The notes: generated by a model from the sequence alone, not told the origin. Positions 22,573 to 31,609 are shown, counted from the first letter of the stretch. The stretch: DNA of 64,000 nucleotides from Chelatococcus caeni (GCF_014196925.1 NZ_JACIEN010000003.1:434001-498000); one strand, 5' to 3'. Numbers and translations: made by a program.

Positions 22573-22703
22573 GGCTGAAGGCGATGGGCTCCGCACCTCC
22601 TCCCGGCGTAGAGCCCATTTCGGCCGTTCCCCTCTGGAAGTGTTCCGGCTTCGGTCGGACATGACTTCAGGCCGGGTTCCCTCAGGAACCCGGCCTTTTT
22701 TCT
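22573..22703 (+). ncRNA. abcR: AbcR-family trans-acting small RNA, copy 2
   Basis: This is the second tandem copy, 248-249 bases after the first. The predicted transcribed part differs from copy 1 at about three places: a T/C change near 22614, an A/G change in the TTCG hairpin that keeps pairing as G-U, and a one-base insertion before the terminator. It has the same two anti-Shine-Dalgarno segments. It ends at a T-run 10 bases before the stop codon of the convergent membrane-protein gene. Confidence 0.85.
22670..22703 (+). terminator. Terminator of AbcR copy 2
   Basis: The same 11-bp stem and CTCA loop as copy 1 (22670-22680 and 22685-22695) is followed by TTTTTTCTT. It lies just beyond the 3' end of the convergent gene at 22714. 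Confidence 0.95.
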
Positions 22704-22713
22704 TGCGCGCCGG

Positions 22714-23202
22714 CTATAGTGACCTTGCCCGCCGCAACCGCTTCAGGTCGAGGAACTCGCAAAGGGCGAAGCAGAGGGTGGCGGCGACCGCACCGGCCGC
22801 CGCACTCAACGCCAGCCAGTCGTTGAAACCGCGGATGCCGCCGATCGCCAAGGCGACGCCGACATAGCCTGCGACAGCCCCGACACCGACGACGACGATG
22901 GCCAGGCGAAGCGGGGGCAGGATCCCTCGCCTGCTGAGCCCCGCATGGACGAACCCCGCAACCAGCGCCGGCAGAAGGCCGATATAATAGCCCAGCGGCA
23001 GGAACTTGAGGACGCCAAGATCGACGGGCGCGGGAGCGTGGAAAATGCGGCTCCCTGTGGCAATGAACGCCAGCGGAATGCCCCATAGGGCGGCGACCAG
23101 CCCGAAGACCGGGCCGAGCAGTGCGAAGATGAGGACATCCCGCCAGAACTGCTTCCGCGGGCGCCGCAAGGTGGCGGTCAATGTCTGTGAACCGGACGGC
23201 AT
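22714..23202 (-). CDS. Uncharacterised four-helix membrane protein
   Basis: A 162-residue protein with a basic N-terminal tail (about residues 1-20) and four hydrophobic segments (about 24-47, 65-88, 97-118 and 128-148), so probably an inner-membrane protein with four helices. The C-terminus LDLKRLRRARSL is basic. I cannot assign it to a named family, and it lacks the haem-binding histidines of MsrQ, which would otherwise be expected near msrP. It is convergent with the AbcR genes. Confidence 0.7.
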   Translation of the reverse strand: MPSGSQTLTATLRRPRKQFWRDVLIFALLGPVFGLVAALWGIPLAFIATGSRIFHAPAPVDLGVLKFLPLGYYIGLLPALVAGFVHAGLSRRGILPPLRLAIVVVGVGAVAGYVGVALAIGGIRGFNDWLALSAAAGAVAATLCFALCEFLDLKRLRRARSL

Positions 23203-23320
23203 GGCTTCCCCGCTGCATGAGCCGTGCGCACCTTAAACGGCAGAATGCGCACGTGCACCATGGACCGCGCGCGGGGGCGCTCGCAGTTTCTGCACGAGAT
23301 GCATGAGTGTGGCGCTCCGC

Positions 23321-24268
23321 CTAGAGGAAGAGCTTCTCGCCCTCGAGGCCGCTGTAGAGCCCGGCCACGAACTCGCCGTAGCCGTTGTAGATCTGCGTGG
23401 GGAACATCTCGCCCGTGCCGATCATCTCCTCCGCGGCCTGGCTCCAGCGCGGGTGCGGCACCTCAGGGTTCACATTCGCCCAGAAGCCGTACTCGGCGGG
23501 CTGCAGCGCCTCCCAGAAGCTCGTCGGCCGCGTTTCGGAAAAGGAAATGCGGTTGATCGACTTGATGGACTTGAAGCCGTATTTCCACGGCACGGCGAGG
23601 CGCAGCGGCGCCCCCATCACCTTCGGCAGCGGCTTGCCGTAGGCGCCGGTGACGAGGAAGGCGAGCTCGTTCGTCGCCTCGGCCATGGTCAGGCCCTCGG
23701 TGTAGGGCCACGGATACCACGTCTGTCGCTGACCGGAGGCGATCTTCGGGTCGTGGAAGGTCTGCATGACGACGTATTTCGCCGAGCCGAGCGGGCGCGC
23801 GCGCTCCACGAGGGCGCTGAGGGCAAAGCCGGTCCACGGCACGGCCATGGCCCAGGCCTCGACGCAGCGGTGCCGATAGAGCCGCTCCTCCAGCGGCATG
23901 GTCTTGAGGAGCTCGTCGAAGCCGATCTCGAAGGGCTGCTCGACGAGCCCGTCGACCTTGATGGTCCACGGATCGGTCGCGAGCGCCTCGGCCCCGGCGG
24001 CGACGCGCTTGTGGGAGCCGAATTCGTAGAAATTGTTGAAGGAGGTGTTGATCTCCTCCGGGGTCACGCCCCGGTCGAGCACGAAACGCTCGTTGCGCGG
24101 CGCGGGATAAGGCCCGGCGGGCGCATCTTGGGCCCGCGCCGTGCGGCCGGCTCCGAGGAGGGCAAGACCGGCGGCGCCCGCCAGGAAGGCACGGCGGTTG
24201 AAGAAAATCGCCTCCGGTGTGGCGGCCGCTTCCGGCATGCGCCAGCCGGGTGGTGTCCTGATCAGCAT
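23321..24268 (-). CDS. msrP: Protein-methionine-sulfoxide reductase catalytic subunit MsrP
   Basis: A 315-residue molybdopterin enzyme of the YedY family. A twin-arginine signal (NRRAFLAGAAGLALLG, residues 24-39) predicts Tat export to the periplasm. The molybdenum-ligating cysteine is Cys135 in YRHRCVEAWAM; the family pattern VPWTGFALSALVERA follows, and KYGFKSIKSI lies near the end. It repairs oxidised methionines in periplasmic proteins. Its membrane haem partner msrQ is usually adjacent but is not seen in this window. The start at 24268 places the RR motif normally; a longer frame adds 22 unlikely residues. Confidence 0.93.
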   Translation of the reverse strand: MLIRTPPGWRMPEAAATPEAIFFNRRAFLAGAAGLALLGAGRTARAQDAPAGPYPAPRNERFVLDRGVTPEEINTSFNNFYEFGSHKRVAAGAEALATDPWTIKVDGLVEQPFEIGFDELLKTMPLEERLYRHRCVEAWAMAVPWTGFALSALVERARPLGSAKYVVMQTFHDPKIASGQRQTWYPWPYTEGLTMAEATNELAFLVTGAYGKPLPKVMGAPLRLAVPWKYGFKSIKSINRISFSETRPTSFWEALQPAEYGFWANVNPEVPHPRWSQAAEEMIGTGEMFPTQIYNGYGEFVAGLYSGLEGEKLFL

Positions 24269-24361
24269 GGATGCGCTCCCGAGGCAGATCCGCCCTCCGT
24301 GCACAGGGGTAGAGCCACGCGCGGCCGGCGACAACTCACGCCTTCGGGAGCGCTCGTCGGC

Positions 24362-26092
24362 TCACGGCTGCCCGTCGGCCTGCGCCTCGTCCCTGAGCGC
24401 CCGGCGCAGCACCTTGCCCACATTGGTCTTGGGCAGGCTGTCGCGGAACACGACGCGGCGCGGCACCTTGTAGGAGGTGAGGTTCTCGCGCGCGAAGGCG
24501 CGCAGTTCCTCCTCCGTCAGGCTCTCGTCCCGCTTGACGATATAGGCCAGCACCATCTCGCCCGAATGCTCGTCCGGCTGGCCGACGACCGCCGCCTCCA
24601 GCACTTTCGGATGCCGGACGAGGACATCCTCGACCTCATTGGGATAGACGTTGAAGCCGGAGACCAGCACCATGTCCTTCATGCGGTCGACAATGCGGAA
24701 GGACCCCTCCTCGTCCTCGACGGCGAGGTCGCCGGTGCGGAAATAGCCGTCGGCGGTCATCACCTTCGCCGTCTCGTCCGGGCGCTGCCAGTAGCCCGCC
24801 ATGACCTGCGGGCCGCGCACGCACAATTCCCCGACCTCGCCGAAGGGAGCGTCGGTGTTGTCGAGGCTGCGGATGGCGACATCCGTCGACGGCAGGGGAA
24901 AGCCGATGGTGCCGGTGAATTCCTCGATGTCGAGCCGGTTGGCGGAGACGACCGGCGATGTCTCGGACAGGCCGTAGCCCTCGATGATCGGCTTGCCGGT
25001 AATGTCCTTCCAGCGCTTGGCCACCGCCGCCTGGGTCGCCATGCCGCCCGAGATGCACAATTGCACGGGCGAGAAGTCGACGTCCCCGATCTGCGGGTTG
25101 TGCGCAAGCGCGTTGTAGAGCGTGTTGACGCCGCTGATCATGGTGAAGGGTCGCGATTTCAGCGTCTTCACGAAGCCGGGGATGTCGCGCGGATTGGCGA
25201 TGAGCAGGCCGCAGGCACCGATGCGCATCATCATCATGCAGCATACGGTGAGGGAGAAGATGTGATAGAGCGGCAGGGCCGTCACCATGACGTGGCGGCT
25301 CCCGTCCGTCTTCACCCAGCCCCCGAGCCAGGCCTTCATCTGGGCGACATTGGCGGTGATGTTGCCGTGCGTGAGCACCGCGCCCTTCGCGACACCGGTC
25401 GTTCCGCCCGTATATTGCAGGAAGGCGACGTCCTGCGGCGTCAGGGCGACCGGATCGGGCGCGCGGCGCCGGCCCTCGGCAAGGATCGCCGCGAAGCGCA
25501 CGGCGCCCGGAATGCTGTAGGGCTTGACCGCCTTCTTCACGTGCCGGGACACGAGATTGACGATCGTGCCCTTGAGGCCCATCAGGTCGCCCGGCGTGGC
25601 GATGACGACGTGGTCGAGCTTCATCTGCGGCAGCGCCTCGGCCACCGTATGGGCGAAGTTCTCCAGCACCACGAGCACGCGCGCCCCGGCGTCGTTCACC
25701 TGGTGCGCGAGTTCGCGCGGCGTATAGAGCGGGTTGACGTTGACCACCGTGCAGCCGCCGATGAGCGCGCCGAACATCGCCGCCGGATAGGCGAGCACGT
25801 TCGGCATCATGAGCGCCACGCGATCGCTCTTGTTGATGCCGCGGGCCTGCAGCCAGGAGGCTACCGCTTCGGCGGCGACGCGCAGTTCAGCGTAGGAGAG
25901 CGCCTTGCCGAAGCTCTCGAAGGCCGGCCGGTCGGCGAAGTCGCGCGTCGCATCGTAGAAGAGGTCGGCGAGCGTGCCGAGATCGTCCGTATCGATCTCC
26001 GCGGCAACCGTCGGCGGATAGGACCGCAGCCACGGCCGCCTCGCCATCAGTTGCTCGTTGGTCCCGTGCCGCGCCTCGGTCGCCTCCACCAT
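24362..26092 (-). CDS. fadD: Long-chain fatty acid-CoA ligase
   Basis: A 576-residue AMP-forming ligase of the ANL superfamily. The ATP/AMP signature YTGGTTGVAKGAVLTHGN is near residue 225, the fatty-acid signature region includes DGYFRTGDLAVEDEEGSFRIVDRMKD, and the catalytic C-terminal lysine motif is KTNVGKVLRRALRD. It activates fatty acids to acyl-CoA at the inner membrane for beta-oxidation or lipid synthesis. The length and motif spacing are complete. It stands alone between msrP and the EF-G-like gene on the same strand. Confidence 0.93.
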   Translation of the reverse strand: MVEATEARHGTNEQLMARRPWLRSYPPTVAAEIDTDDLGTLADLFYDATRDFADRPAFESFGKALSYAELRVAAEAVASWLQARGINKSDRVALMMPNVLAYPAAMFGALIGGCTVVNVNPLYTPRELAHQVNDAGARVLVVLENFAHTVAEALPQMKLDHVVIATPGDLMGLKGTIVNLVSRHVKKAVKPYSIPGAVRFAAILAEGRRRAPDPVALTPQDVAFLQYTGGTTGVAKGAVLTHGNITANVAQMKAWLGGWVKTDGSRHVMVTALPLYHIFSLTVCCMMMMRIGACGLLIANPRDIPGFVKTLKSRPFTMISGVNTLYNALAHNPQIGDVDFSPVQLCISGGMATQAAVAKRWKDITGKPIIEGYGLSETSPVVSANRLDIEEFTGTIGFPLPSTDVAIRSLDNTDAPFGEVGELCVRGPQVMAGYWQRPDETAKVMTADGYFRTGDLAVEDEEGSFRIVDRMKDMVLVSGFNVYPNEVEDVLVRHPKVLEAAVVGQPDEHSGEMVLAYIVKRDESLTEEELRAFARENLTSYKVPRRVVFRDSLPKTNVGKVLRRALRDEAQADGQP

Positions 26093-26279
26093 GACGTTCT
26101 CCCTCTCCTGTCCCGGCCGGTTGCGCCGGCTCTTCGCCCATTCTCATTCAGGCGGGAAAGACTGTCGATAGACGCGGGATTCGGCGCCGAAATGACCGCA
26201 TGAAAGCGCCTGCAGCCGCGGCCCGGCCGCTTCGGCGCATCGACGGCCCGCGAGAACGGCGCAAAAGCGCAGGAGAATC

Positions 26280-26316
26280 ATCTTCCCCCTCCTCGCGGAC
26301 GGAGAGGGGGGAAGAT
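26280..26316 (-). terminator. Possible terminator hairpin after EF-G-like gene
   Basis: TCTTCCCCCTC and GAGGGGGGAAGA (about 26281-26291 and 26304-26315) can pair around an 11-12 base loop. No T-run follows, so this is only a candidate. Confidence 0.35.
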
Positions 26317-26336
26317 GGTCTGGTCCGCTCAGCCCC

Positions 26337-28391
26337 TCAGCCGCTGACCGCCGTGGCGCGGGCCGTGACGACCTGATCGGCCGACTTGCCACTGAGTTCG
26401 GCGAGATGGTCGAACCGCGCCGAGAAGCTGCCGACACCGGCGGTGGCCGAGCGCAGTTCGACGATGAGGTCGTCCATCTCCGCCTCCGGGATCATGGCGC
26501 TCACCAGGTCCCAGCCGAGCCAGCCCGGCCGCCCGTCGTAGCCGAGGATCTGCCCCCGCCGCGCCGAGATGATCGCGGTCGCCTTCGACATCGCCTCCGT
26601 CGGCACGGCGATCTCCACCGCCAGCATCGGCTCGAGCAGCACCGGCTTGGCATTGGGCAGCATCTCGGCCATGGCGAGCCTTGCCGCGGCGCGGAAGGCC
26701 ATGTCGGAGGAATCGACCGTGTGGTACGAGCCGTCCGTCAGCGTCACCTTCATGTCGACGACGGGAAAGCCGAGCGGTCCCCGCTCCGCCGCCTCGCGCA
26801 CGCCGATCTCCACCGAGGGAATGTACTGCTTGGGCACGACGCCACCAGCGATGGTGTCGGTGAAGACGATGCCCTCGCCGCGCGGCAGCGGCTCGACATG
26901 CAGCACGACGTCGCCGAACTGGCCGTGCCCGCCCGACTGCTTCTTGTGGCGACCGCGGGCATGGGCCGCGTGGCGGATGGTCTCGCGATAGGCGATCTGC
27001 GGCTTGCGCACGTCGACCGTGACGCCGAAGCGCGAGGCGAGCCGCGCCATGGCGACGCGCAGGTGCATCTCGCCCTGCCCGCACAGGCGCATCTCGCCGA
27101 GGTCGGGCCGCTGCTCGAGCACGAGCGAGGGATCCTCCTCGACGATCTTGGCGAGCGCCGTCGTCAGCCGCACGTCGTCCTTGCGGTCGCGCACGACGAG
27201 CGCGAGCGAGAAGACGGGGTCGGGCGGAGCGACGGAGACGATCGCCGTCGGACGCTCCTTGCCGGCGGCAAAGGCGTCGGACGTCGCGACATTGTCGAGC
27301 CGTGCGAAAGCCGCCGTCTCACCTTCCTCCGCCGTGGCGCGGCGGCTCTGGCCCTGGCCCTTCAGGTCGACGATACCGGCAACGCGCGCCTCTCCCCCGC
27401 GCGAGGACACGACCGTGTCGCCCTCGGAAATGGCGCCGCGCAGCACGCGCGCCAGCGTCAGCTTGCCGCCCTGGCCGTTGTGGATCGTCTTCATGGCGAA
27501 GGCGAGCGGCGGTCCCTCCTCCGGCACGCCGAGGCGGACCCGCGTCTGGGCGAGCCGCGGCGCCTCGTGGCGCAGCGCCTTGAGCAGGCGCGTGACACCG
27601 TTGCCGCGCTCGGCCGAGCCGAACAGGACCGGCACGACATGCATGTCGCGCACCTCGCGCGAGAGGTCGTCGAACACCCTGTCGCGTGGCGGCTCGATCT
27701 CCTCGACGAGATCCTCCATGAGCTCGTCGTCGTAGTCGGCGAGCCGCTCGAGCATCGAGAAGCGCGCCTCCTTCTCGCGGCCGACCTCGGTGACGGGCAG
27801 GTCGATCACCTCACTCGCGGCATATTCGCGGTAGACGAAGGCCCGCTCCAGGGCGAGGTCGATGAAGCCGATGGCGATGCCGTCCTTCCAGATGGGGATC
27901 TGGCGCAGCAGGAGCGGCGTGCGCGACGCCCGCTGCAGGCTGGCGAGCGTCTCGCGCACGCGCCGGCTCGCCGCGTCGATCTTGTTGAGGAACAGGAAGC
28001 GCGGCACGTCCGCCTCCTCGAGCTCGCGCATCACGAGCTCGAGCGCCGGCACCTTGCGGTCGTCCGCCTCGCAGACGACGACGGCCGCATCGCAGGCCGG
28101 CAGGACGGTGCGCATGTCGTGCAGGAACTCGACGGACCCCGGGCAATCCACGAAGGTGAAGCGCTCGCCGAGGAAATCGCCGCTCGCGACGTTGGGCTCG
28201 ATGCTCATGCCCTGCGCCCGCGCCTCGGGCGAGGCATCGCCGGTCGTGTTCCGGTCCGCAACCTTCCCCTGCCGGTCGATCGCCCCCATGCGGGCGAGAC
28301 AGGCCTCCATCAGGCTGGTCTTGCCACTCTGGTAGGGGCCGACGATGGCGATGCACCGGGGCCCCGCTCGTTCTCTACCGTTGGCATCCAT
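26337..28391 (-). CDS. Elongation factor G-like GTPase
   Basis: 684 residues with the full EF-G domain order: G domain, domain II, and domains III-V (AYRETIRHAAHARGRHKKQSGGHGQFGDV). The P-loop GPYQSGKTS is at 18-25, DCPGS at 82-86 and NKID at 136-139. In true EF-G the DxPG motif is followed by the catalytic His (DTPGH) and switch I is RGITI; here these are Ser86 and QGMSI. The protein is therefore the paralogous 'EF-G-like' type rather than FusA and may hydrolyse GTP slowly or serve another role. Whether it works on ribosomes is unknown. No str-operon genes are near. Confidence 0.85.
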   Translation of the reverse strand: MDANGRERAGPRCIAIVGPYQSGKTSLMEACLARMGAIDRQGKVADRNTTGDASPEARAQGMSIEPNVASGDFLGERFTFVDCPGSVEFLHDMRTVLPACDAAVVVCEADDRKVPALELVMRELEEADVPRFLFLNKIDAASRRVRETLASLQRASRTPLLLRQIPIWKDGIAIGFIDLALERAFVYREYAASEVIDLPVTEVGREKEARFSMLERLADYDDELMEDLVEEIEPPRDRVFDDLSREVRDMHVVPVLFGSAERGNGVTRLLKALRHEAPRLAQTRVRLGVPEEGPPLAFAMKTIHNGQGGKLTLARVLRGAISEGDTVVSSRGGEARVAGIVDLKGQGQSRRATAEEGETAAFARLDNVATSDAFAAGKERPTAIVSVAPPDPVFSLALVVRDRKDDVRLTTALAKIVEEDPSLVLEQRPDLGEMRLCGQGEMHLRVAMARLASRFGVTVDVRKPQIAYRETIRHAAHARGRHKKQSGGHGQFGDVVLHVEPLPRGEGIVFTDTIAGGVVPKQYIPSVEIGVREAAERGPLGFPVVDMKVTLTDGSYHTVDSSDMAFRAAARLAMAEMLPNAKPVLLEPMLAVEIAVPTEAMSKATAIISARRGQILGYDGRPGWLGWDLVSAMIPEAEMDDLIVELRSATAGVGSFSARFDHLAELSGKSADQVVTARATAVSG

Positions 28392-28507
28392 GGCCGCCTC
28401 TCCCTGACATGACGGCTGCTCGGGCCGTCATGTGATCGTCACGCCGTCGAGCGTGCGAATCAAGGGTCGAGGTGAGGCGGCGCCCGCAACGGCGCGGGCG
28501 ACGCGGC

Positions 28508-29332
28508 TCAACGCCAGGCGAGCAGGCGCTTTTCGACGGCCCCGATGACGCCCGCGACGGTGAGGCCGAGCAGCGAGAGCACGACGACCCCGGCGAGCAG
28601 GCGGTCCGACTGCATGAGGTTGCCGGCGGCCAGCACCATGGCGCCGACGCCCTCGTTGGCGCCGATCATCTCGGCGGCGATGAGCAGGACGATGCCGATG
28701 GAGGAGGCGATGCGCATGCCCGACAGGATGCCCGGCAGGGCCCCCGGCAGGATGATCTTCGAGATGATGGCGAAGGAGGACAGCCCGAAGCTGCGGCCCA
28801 TGCGCACGAGCGAGCGGTCGACATTGTCCACGGCCCCGTAGGTCGCGATCACCATCGGGAAGAAGGTGCCGAAGGCGATGGTCGCCACCTTCGAGCTTTC
28901 GCCGATGCCGAACCACAGGATGAAGAGCGGCAGGAGCGCGATCTTCGGGATGGGGAAGAGCGCCGCGACCAGCGTCGCTCCCGGCGAGCGCACCAGGCTC
29001 GACAGGCCGATGGCCATGCCGAAGGCGATGCCCGCCGTGCCGCCGATGGCGAAGCCGCCCGCAAGCCGCACGAGCGAGGCGGAGAGATGGGTGGCGAGCT
29101 CGCCGCTGAGGGCCATGCGCTTGAGGGCGTCAATCACCTCGCCCGGGCTCGGGGCGAGGACCGGGCTCATCCAGCCGAAGCTGGAGGCGGCCTGCCACAG
29201 GAGGATGAGCGCGACGAGGGCGGCGAAGCCGACGAGCCGATGGGTGCGCGGCAGGAAAAGCCCGCCGCGGAAGGTGACGGGACGGTTGTCGGCCGTGGCC
29301 GCCGGGCGCAGGTCATGAGCCACATCAGCCAT
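28508..29332 (-). CDS. ABC transporter permease, nitrate/sulfonate/taurine type
   Basis: A 274-residue permease of the SsuC/TauC/NrtB family with about six membrane segments and the EAA loop GRSFGLSSFAIISKIILPGALPGILSG. The start at 29332 overlaps the ATPase stop by 8 bases, indicating coupling. It acts with the ATPase at 29325-30119 and the binding protein at 30397-31479. The substrate is not determinable from sequence: nitrate, sulfonates, taurine, or pyrimidine precursors are all within the family. Confidence 0.9.
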   Translation of the reverse strand: MADVAHDLRPAATADNRPVTFRGGLFLPRTHRLVGFAALVALILLWQAASSFGWMSPVLAPSPGEVIDALKRMALSGELATHLSASLVRLAGGFAIGGTAGIAFGMAIGLSSLVRSPGATLVAALFPIPKIALLPLFILWFGIGESSKVATIAFGTFFPMVIATYGAVDNVDRSLVRMGRSFGLSSFAIISKIILPGALPGILSGMRIASSIGIVLLIAAEMIGANEGVGAMVLAAGNLMQSDRLLAGVVVLSLLGLTVAGVIGAVEKRLLAWR

Positions 29333-30119
29333 TGATCGTCTCCACATCGGCGAGTTCCCGGTCCGCCTCGGCGGCATCGGCCCGGATCAGCTCCCACAGC
29401 TCGCGGGCGCGGCGCACCAGCTCCGGGTCGTCCGAGCGGCGCGCCCGCCGGTCGCCGGCGACGGTGACCGTCTCGCGCACGCGCCCGGGGCGGCGCGACA
29501 GGACGAGGATGCGGTCGGCGAGCCGCACCGCCTCGTCGAGATTGTGCGTGACATAGACCATGCCGAGCGCCTCGGCGCTGCCCTCCCCCGAGACGAGTTC
29601 CACGAGGTCGTCCATCAGCAGTTCGCGTGTCTGCGCATCGAGCGCCGACAGAGGTTCGTCCATCAGCAGCACCGCCGGCCGCGCCGCGAGCGCGCGGGCG
29701 ATGCCGACGCGCTGGCGCATGCCGCCGGAGAGCTGCTTGGGATAGGCCCTGGCGAAATCGGTGAGGCCTGTGCGGGCGAGGACGTCGCGGATCGTCTCCG
29801 CCACGACGGCCTGCGACAGGCCGTGCCCCTCCAGCACCAGACGCACGTTGCCTTCCACGGTACGCCAGGGCAGCAGGGCGAAGTCCTGGAAGACGAAGGT
29901 CAGCGGGTTGAGCGAGGCAGCGGGCGGCGCGCCGGCGACGAGCGCCCGCCCCGCCTGCGGCTTCTCGAGCCCGCCGAGGATGCGCAGCAGCGTCGACTTT
30001 CCGCAGCCCGACGGGCCGACGATGGCGACGACCTCGCCCGGCCCGACGGTGAAGGAGATGTCGTCCAGCACCGGCAGGGGGCCGTAGGCATGGGCGATAT
30101 GGTCGGCGATGAGCTGCAT
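29325..30119 (-). CDS. ABC transporter ATP-binding protein, nitrate/sulfonate/taurine type
   Basis: A 264-residue ATPase. Walker A GPSGCGKST is at 35-43, the Q-loop FVFQDFALLPWRTVEGN follows, the signature LSGGM is at 130-134, Walker B LLMDEP at 151-156, and the H-loop is VYVTHNLDEA. The ATG at 30119 is preferred over a TTG at 30137. The Q-loop wording is typical of SsuB/TauB/NrtD ATPases. It is coupled to the permease gene. Confidence 0.92.
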   Translation of the reverse strand: MQLIADHIAHAYGPLPVLDDISFTVGPGEVVAIVGPSGCGKSTLLRILGGLEKPQAGRALVAGAPPAASLNPLTFVFQDFALLPWRTVEGNVRLVLEGHGLSQAVVAETIRDVLARTGLTDFARAYPKQLSGGMRQRVGIARALAARPAVLLMDEPLSALDAQTRELLMDDLVELVSGEGSAEALGMVYVTHNLDEAVRLADRILVLSRRPGRVRETVTVAGDRRARRSDDPELVRRARELWELIRADAAEADRELADVETING

Positions 30120-30396
30120 GTCCGGTCTTTCAAACAATTGCTGCGGCGGGAGCGCCGCCGCAGGTAATCACACCCGAAAAAGGCGCCTCAGACGGGCGGC
30201 GCTCGACATTTCTCCCACGTCCTGGCCGGGCTCGTCCGCGCAAGTCGGACAAGCCCGATTTGCGCCATCTTGACGAGACGCAACGCGCAAGCGCGTTGCT
30301 ATTGCCATCCATGCCTTTCGGTCTTGCTCGAGTGTCGCGGCGTGGATGCCCGCGACAAGAGCGGGCATGACGGTTGTGAGGTGGGAGCGGCCGCTT
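30120..30396. repeat. Intergenic region with a copy of the palindromic repeat
   Basis: Between the binding-protein gene and the ATPase gene lies a block with GTGGATGCCCGCGACAAGAG at 30342-30361 continuing to GCGGGCATGAC at 30361-30371. Reverse-complemented, it matches the left arm of the repeat at 18416 at about 29 of 32 positions. A weaker half-copy (CCTGGCCGGGCTCGTCCG) is at 30221-30238. The repeat interrupts an otherwise compact ABC operon and may act as a hairpin that lowers downstream expression. Confidence 0.65.
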
Positions 30397-31479
30397 TCAG
30401 TTGGCGTTGATGTGCCCGTCGATGAAGCTGAGGTCGAGGATCGCCTTGGCGTCCACCGACGCATCGACGAGGCCCTCGTCCTTCAGCCATTGCACCTGGG
30501 TCAGGATGTCGGCGACGTCGAGCCGGGCCTTCTCGTCGACGAAGAAGGCCGCGCCCTTCACCTTGGCTGCTGCCTGGGCCGGCTCCTCCGACGGGTAGAC
30601 GTGCTTGGCGACGAGCGCGGCCGTGGCGTCGCTGTCGGGCGCATGGGCGATGTTGCCCGAGGCATCCTTGGCGAGGAACGCCTTGGCGTAGTCCTCGGCG
30701 CCCTTCTGGTAGGCGCGCACGAATTTCTCGACCGTGGCGCGCTTATCCGTGGTCATCTTGGTGCTCGTGAACAGTCCGCCGAACTGGTACTCGGTGACGT
30801 CGGAGACGCGCCCGATGAGCTTGGCCTCGCCCGAGGCGGCGAGCGGCTTGGCAAGATGCGGCGCGATGATGATGGCGTCGACCTGCCCGCTCTTGATGCT
30901 CGCCACCATGTTGGGCAGCGACTGCAGCGGCTTGAGTTCGACGCTCTTGAGCGCGAAGCCGTTGGCGGCGGCGATCTGCCCCATCTGGTAGTGGAAGGAC
31001 GAGCCCACCTGCGTGATGCCGACCGACTTGCCGGAGAGCTTGTCGAGGCTCGTCAGGCCCTTCTCGTAGGCGGCGTTGGAGGCGAGCACGAGGTTGCCCT
31101 CGTAGCCCTTCTTCTCACGCGCCTGGGCGGCGATGACCTTGAGCGCGCCCTTGCCAGCGAGATTGTAGAAGCCGGCCGTGAAGGCCGTGACGCCGAACTC
31201 GGTGTCGCCGGAGACGACGGCGAGCGCGATGGGCTGCGCGGCCTCGAAGAACTTCAGCTCGACATCGAGCCCCTCGTCCTTGAAATAGCCCTTCTCCACG
31301 GCGAGGAAGAGCCCGCCCGAGGAGACGAAGCGCAGCACGCCGACCGTCACCTTCTCCTGCGCCGCGGCCGGCAGCACGGATCCTGCAAGGCCCGCGACGA
31401 CGAAAGCCGCCACCGCGGCCTTGCGCCCGATCGATGCCAGACGCCAGCGCGCCGACGGCCGAGAAGCAACCCCTGTCAT
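30397..31479 (-). CDS. ABC transporter substrate-binding protein, SsuA/NMT1-like
   Basis: 360 residues. An N-terminal signal peptide (about residues 1-40, ending VLPAAAQ) predicts periplasmic export. The mature part starts EKVTVGVLRFVSSGGLFLAVEKGYFKDEGLDVE, the classic start of nitrate/sulfonate/taurine-type binding proteins. The Shine-Dalgarno is GGGGGA upstream of the ATG at 31479. It is the first gene of the operon with the ATPase and permease. The ligand is unknown. Confidence 0.9.
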   Translation of the reverse strand: MTGVASRPSARWRLASIGRKAAVAAFVVAGLAGSVLPAAAQEKVTVGVLRFVSSGGLFLAVEKGYFKDEGLDVELKFFEAAQPIALAVVSGDTEFGVTAFTAGFYNLAGKGALKVIAAQAREKKGYEGNLVLASNAAYEKGLTSLDKLSGKSVGITQVGSSFHYQMGQIAAANGFALKSVELKPLQSLPNMVASIKSGQVDAIIIAPHLAKPLAASGEAKLIGRVSDVTEYQFGGLFTSTKMTTDKRATVEKFVRAYQKGAEDYAKAFLAKDASGNIAHAPDSDATAALVAKHVYPSEEPAQAAAKVKGAAFFVDEKARLDVADILTQVQWLKDEGLVDASVDAKAILDLSFIDGHINAN

Positions 31480-31559
31480 TGAGCATCCCCCGTTTGATGC
31501 GCCTTCGGCGCTGATGCGTTGGGCACACCAATACGGGGCCGGCCGGCTGCCGTAAACAA

Positions 31560-31586
31560 GGAAAACCCCGGCTCGTGCCGGGGTTT
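31560..31586 (-). terminator. Rho-independent terminator after DUF992 gene
   Basis: AAACCCCGGC and GCCGGGGTTT (31563-31572 and 31577-31586) pair around a four-base loop, followed on the minus strand by T residues. It lies 24 bases after the DUF992 stop and before the ABC operon, separating the two units. Confidence 0.85.
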
Positions 31587-31609
31587 GCTCCGGTTGTGGA
31601 CGCGGGTCC

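Noticed and set aside
22210-22662. 150-codon minus-strand frame and overlapping short frames
   Set aside because: They cover the tandem AbcR genes and their promoters; repeated terminators and promoters explain the sequence better, and there is no ribosome site.
23303-26203. 966-codon plus-strand open frame
   Set aside because: It is antisense to msrP and fadD, both of which have clear catalytic motifs.
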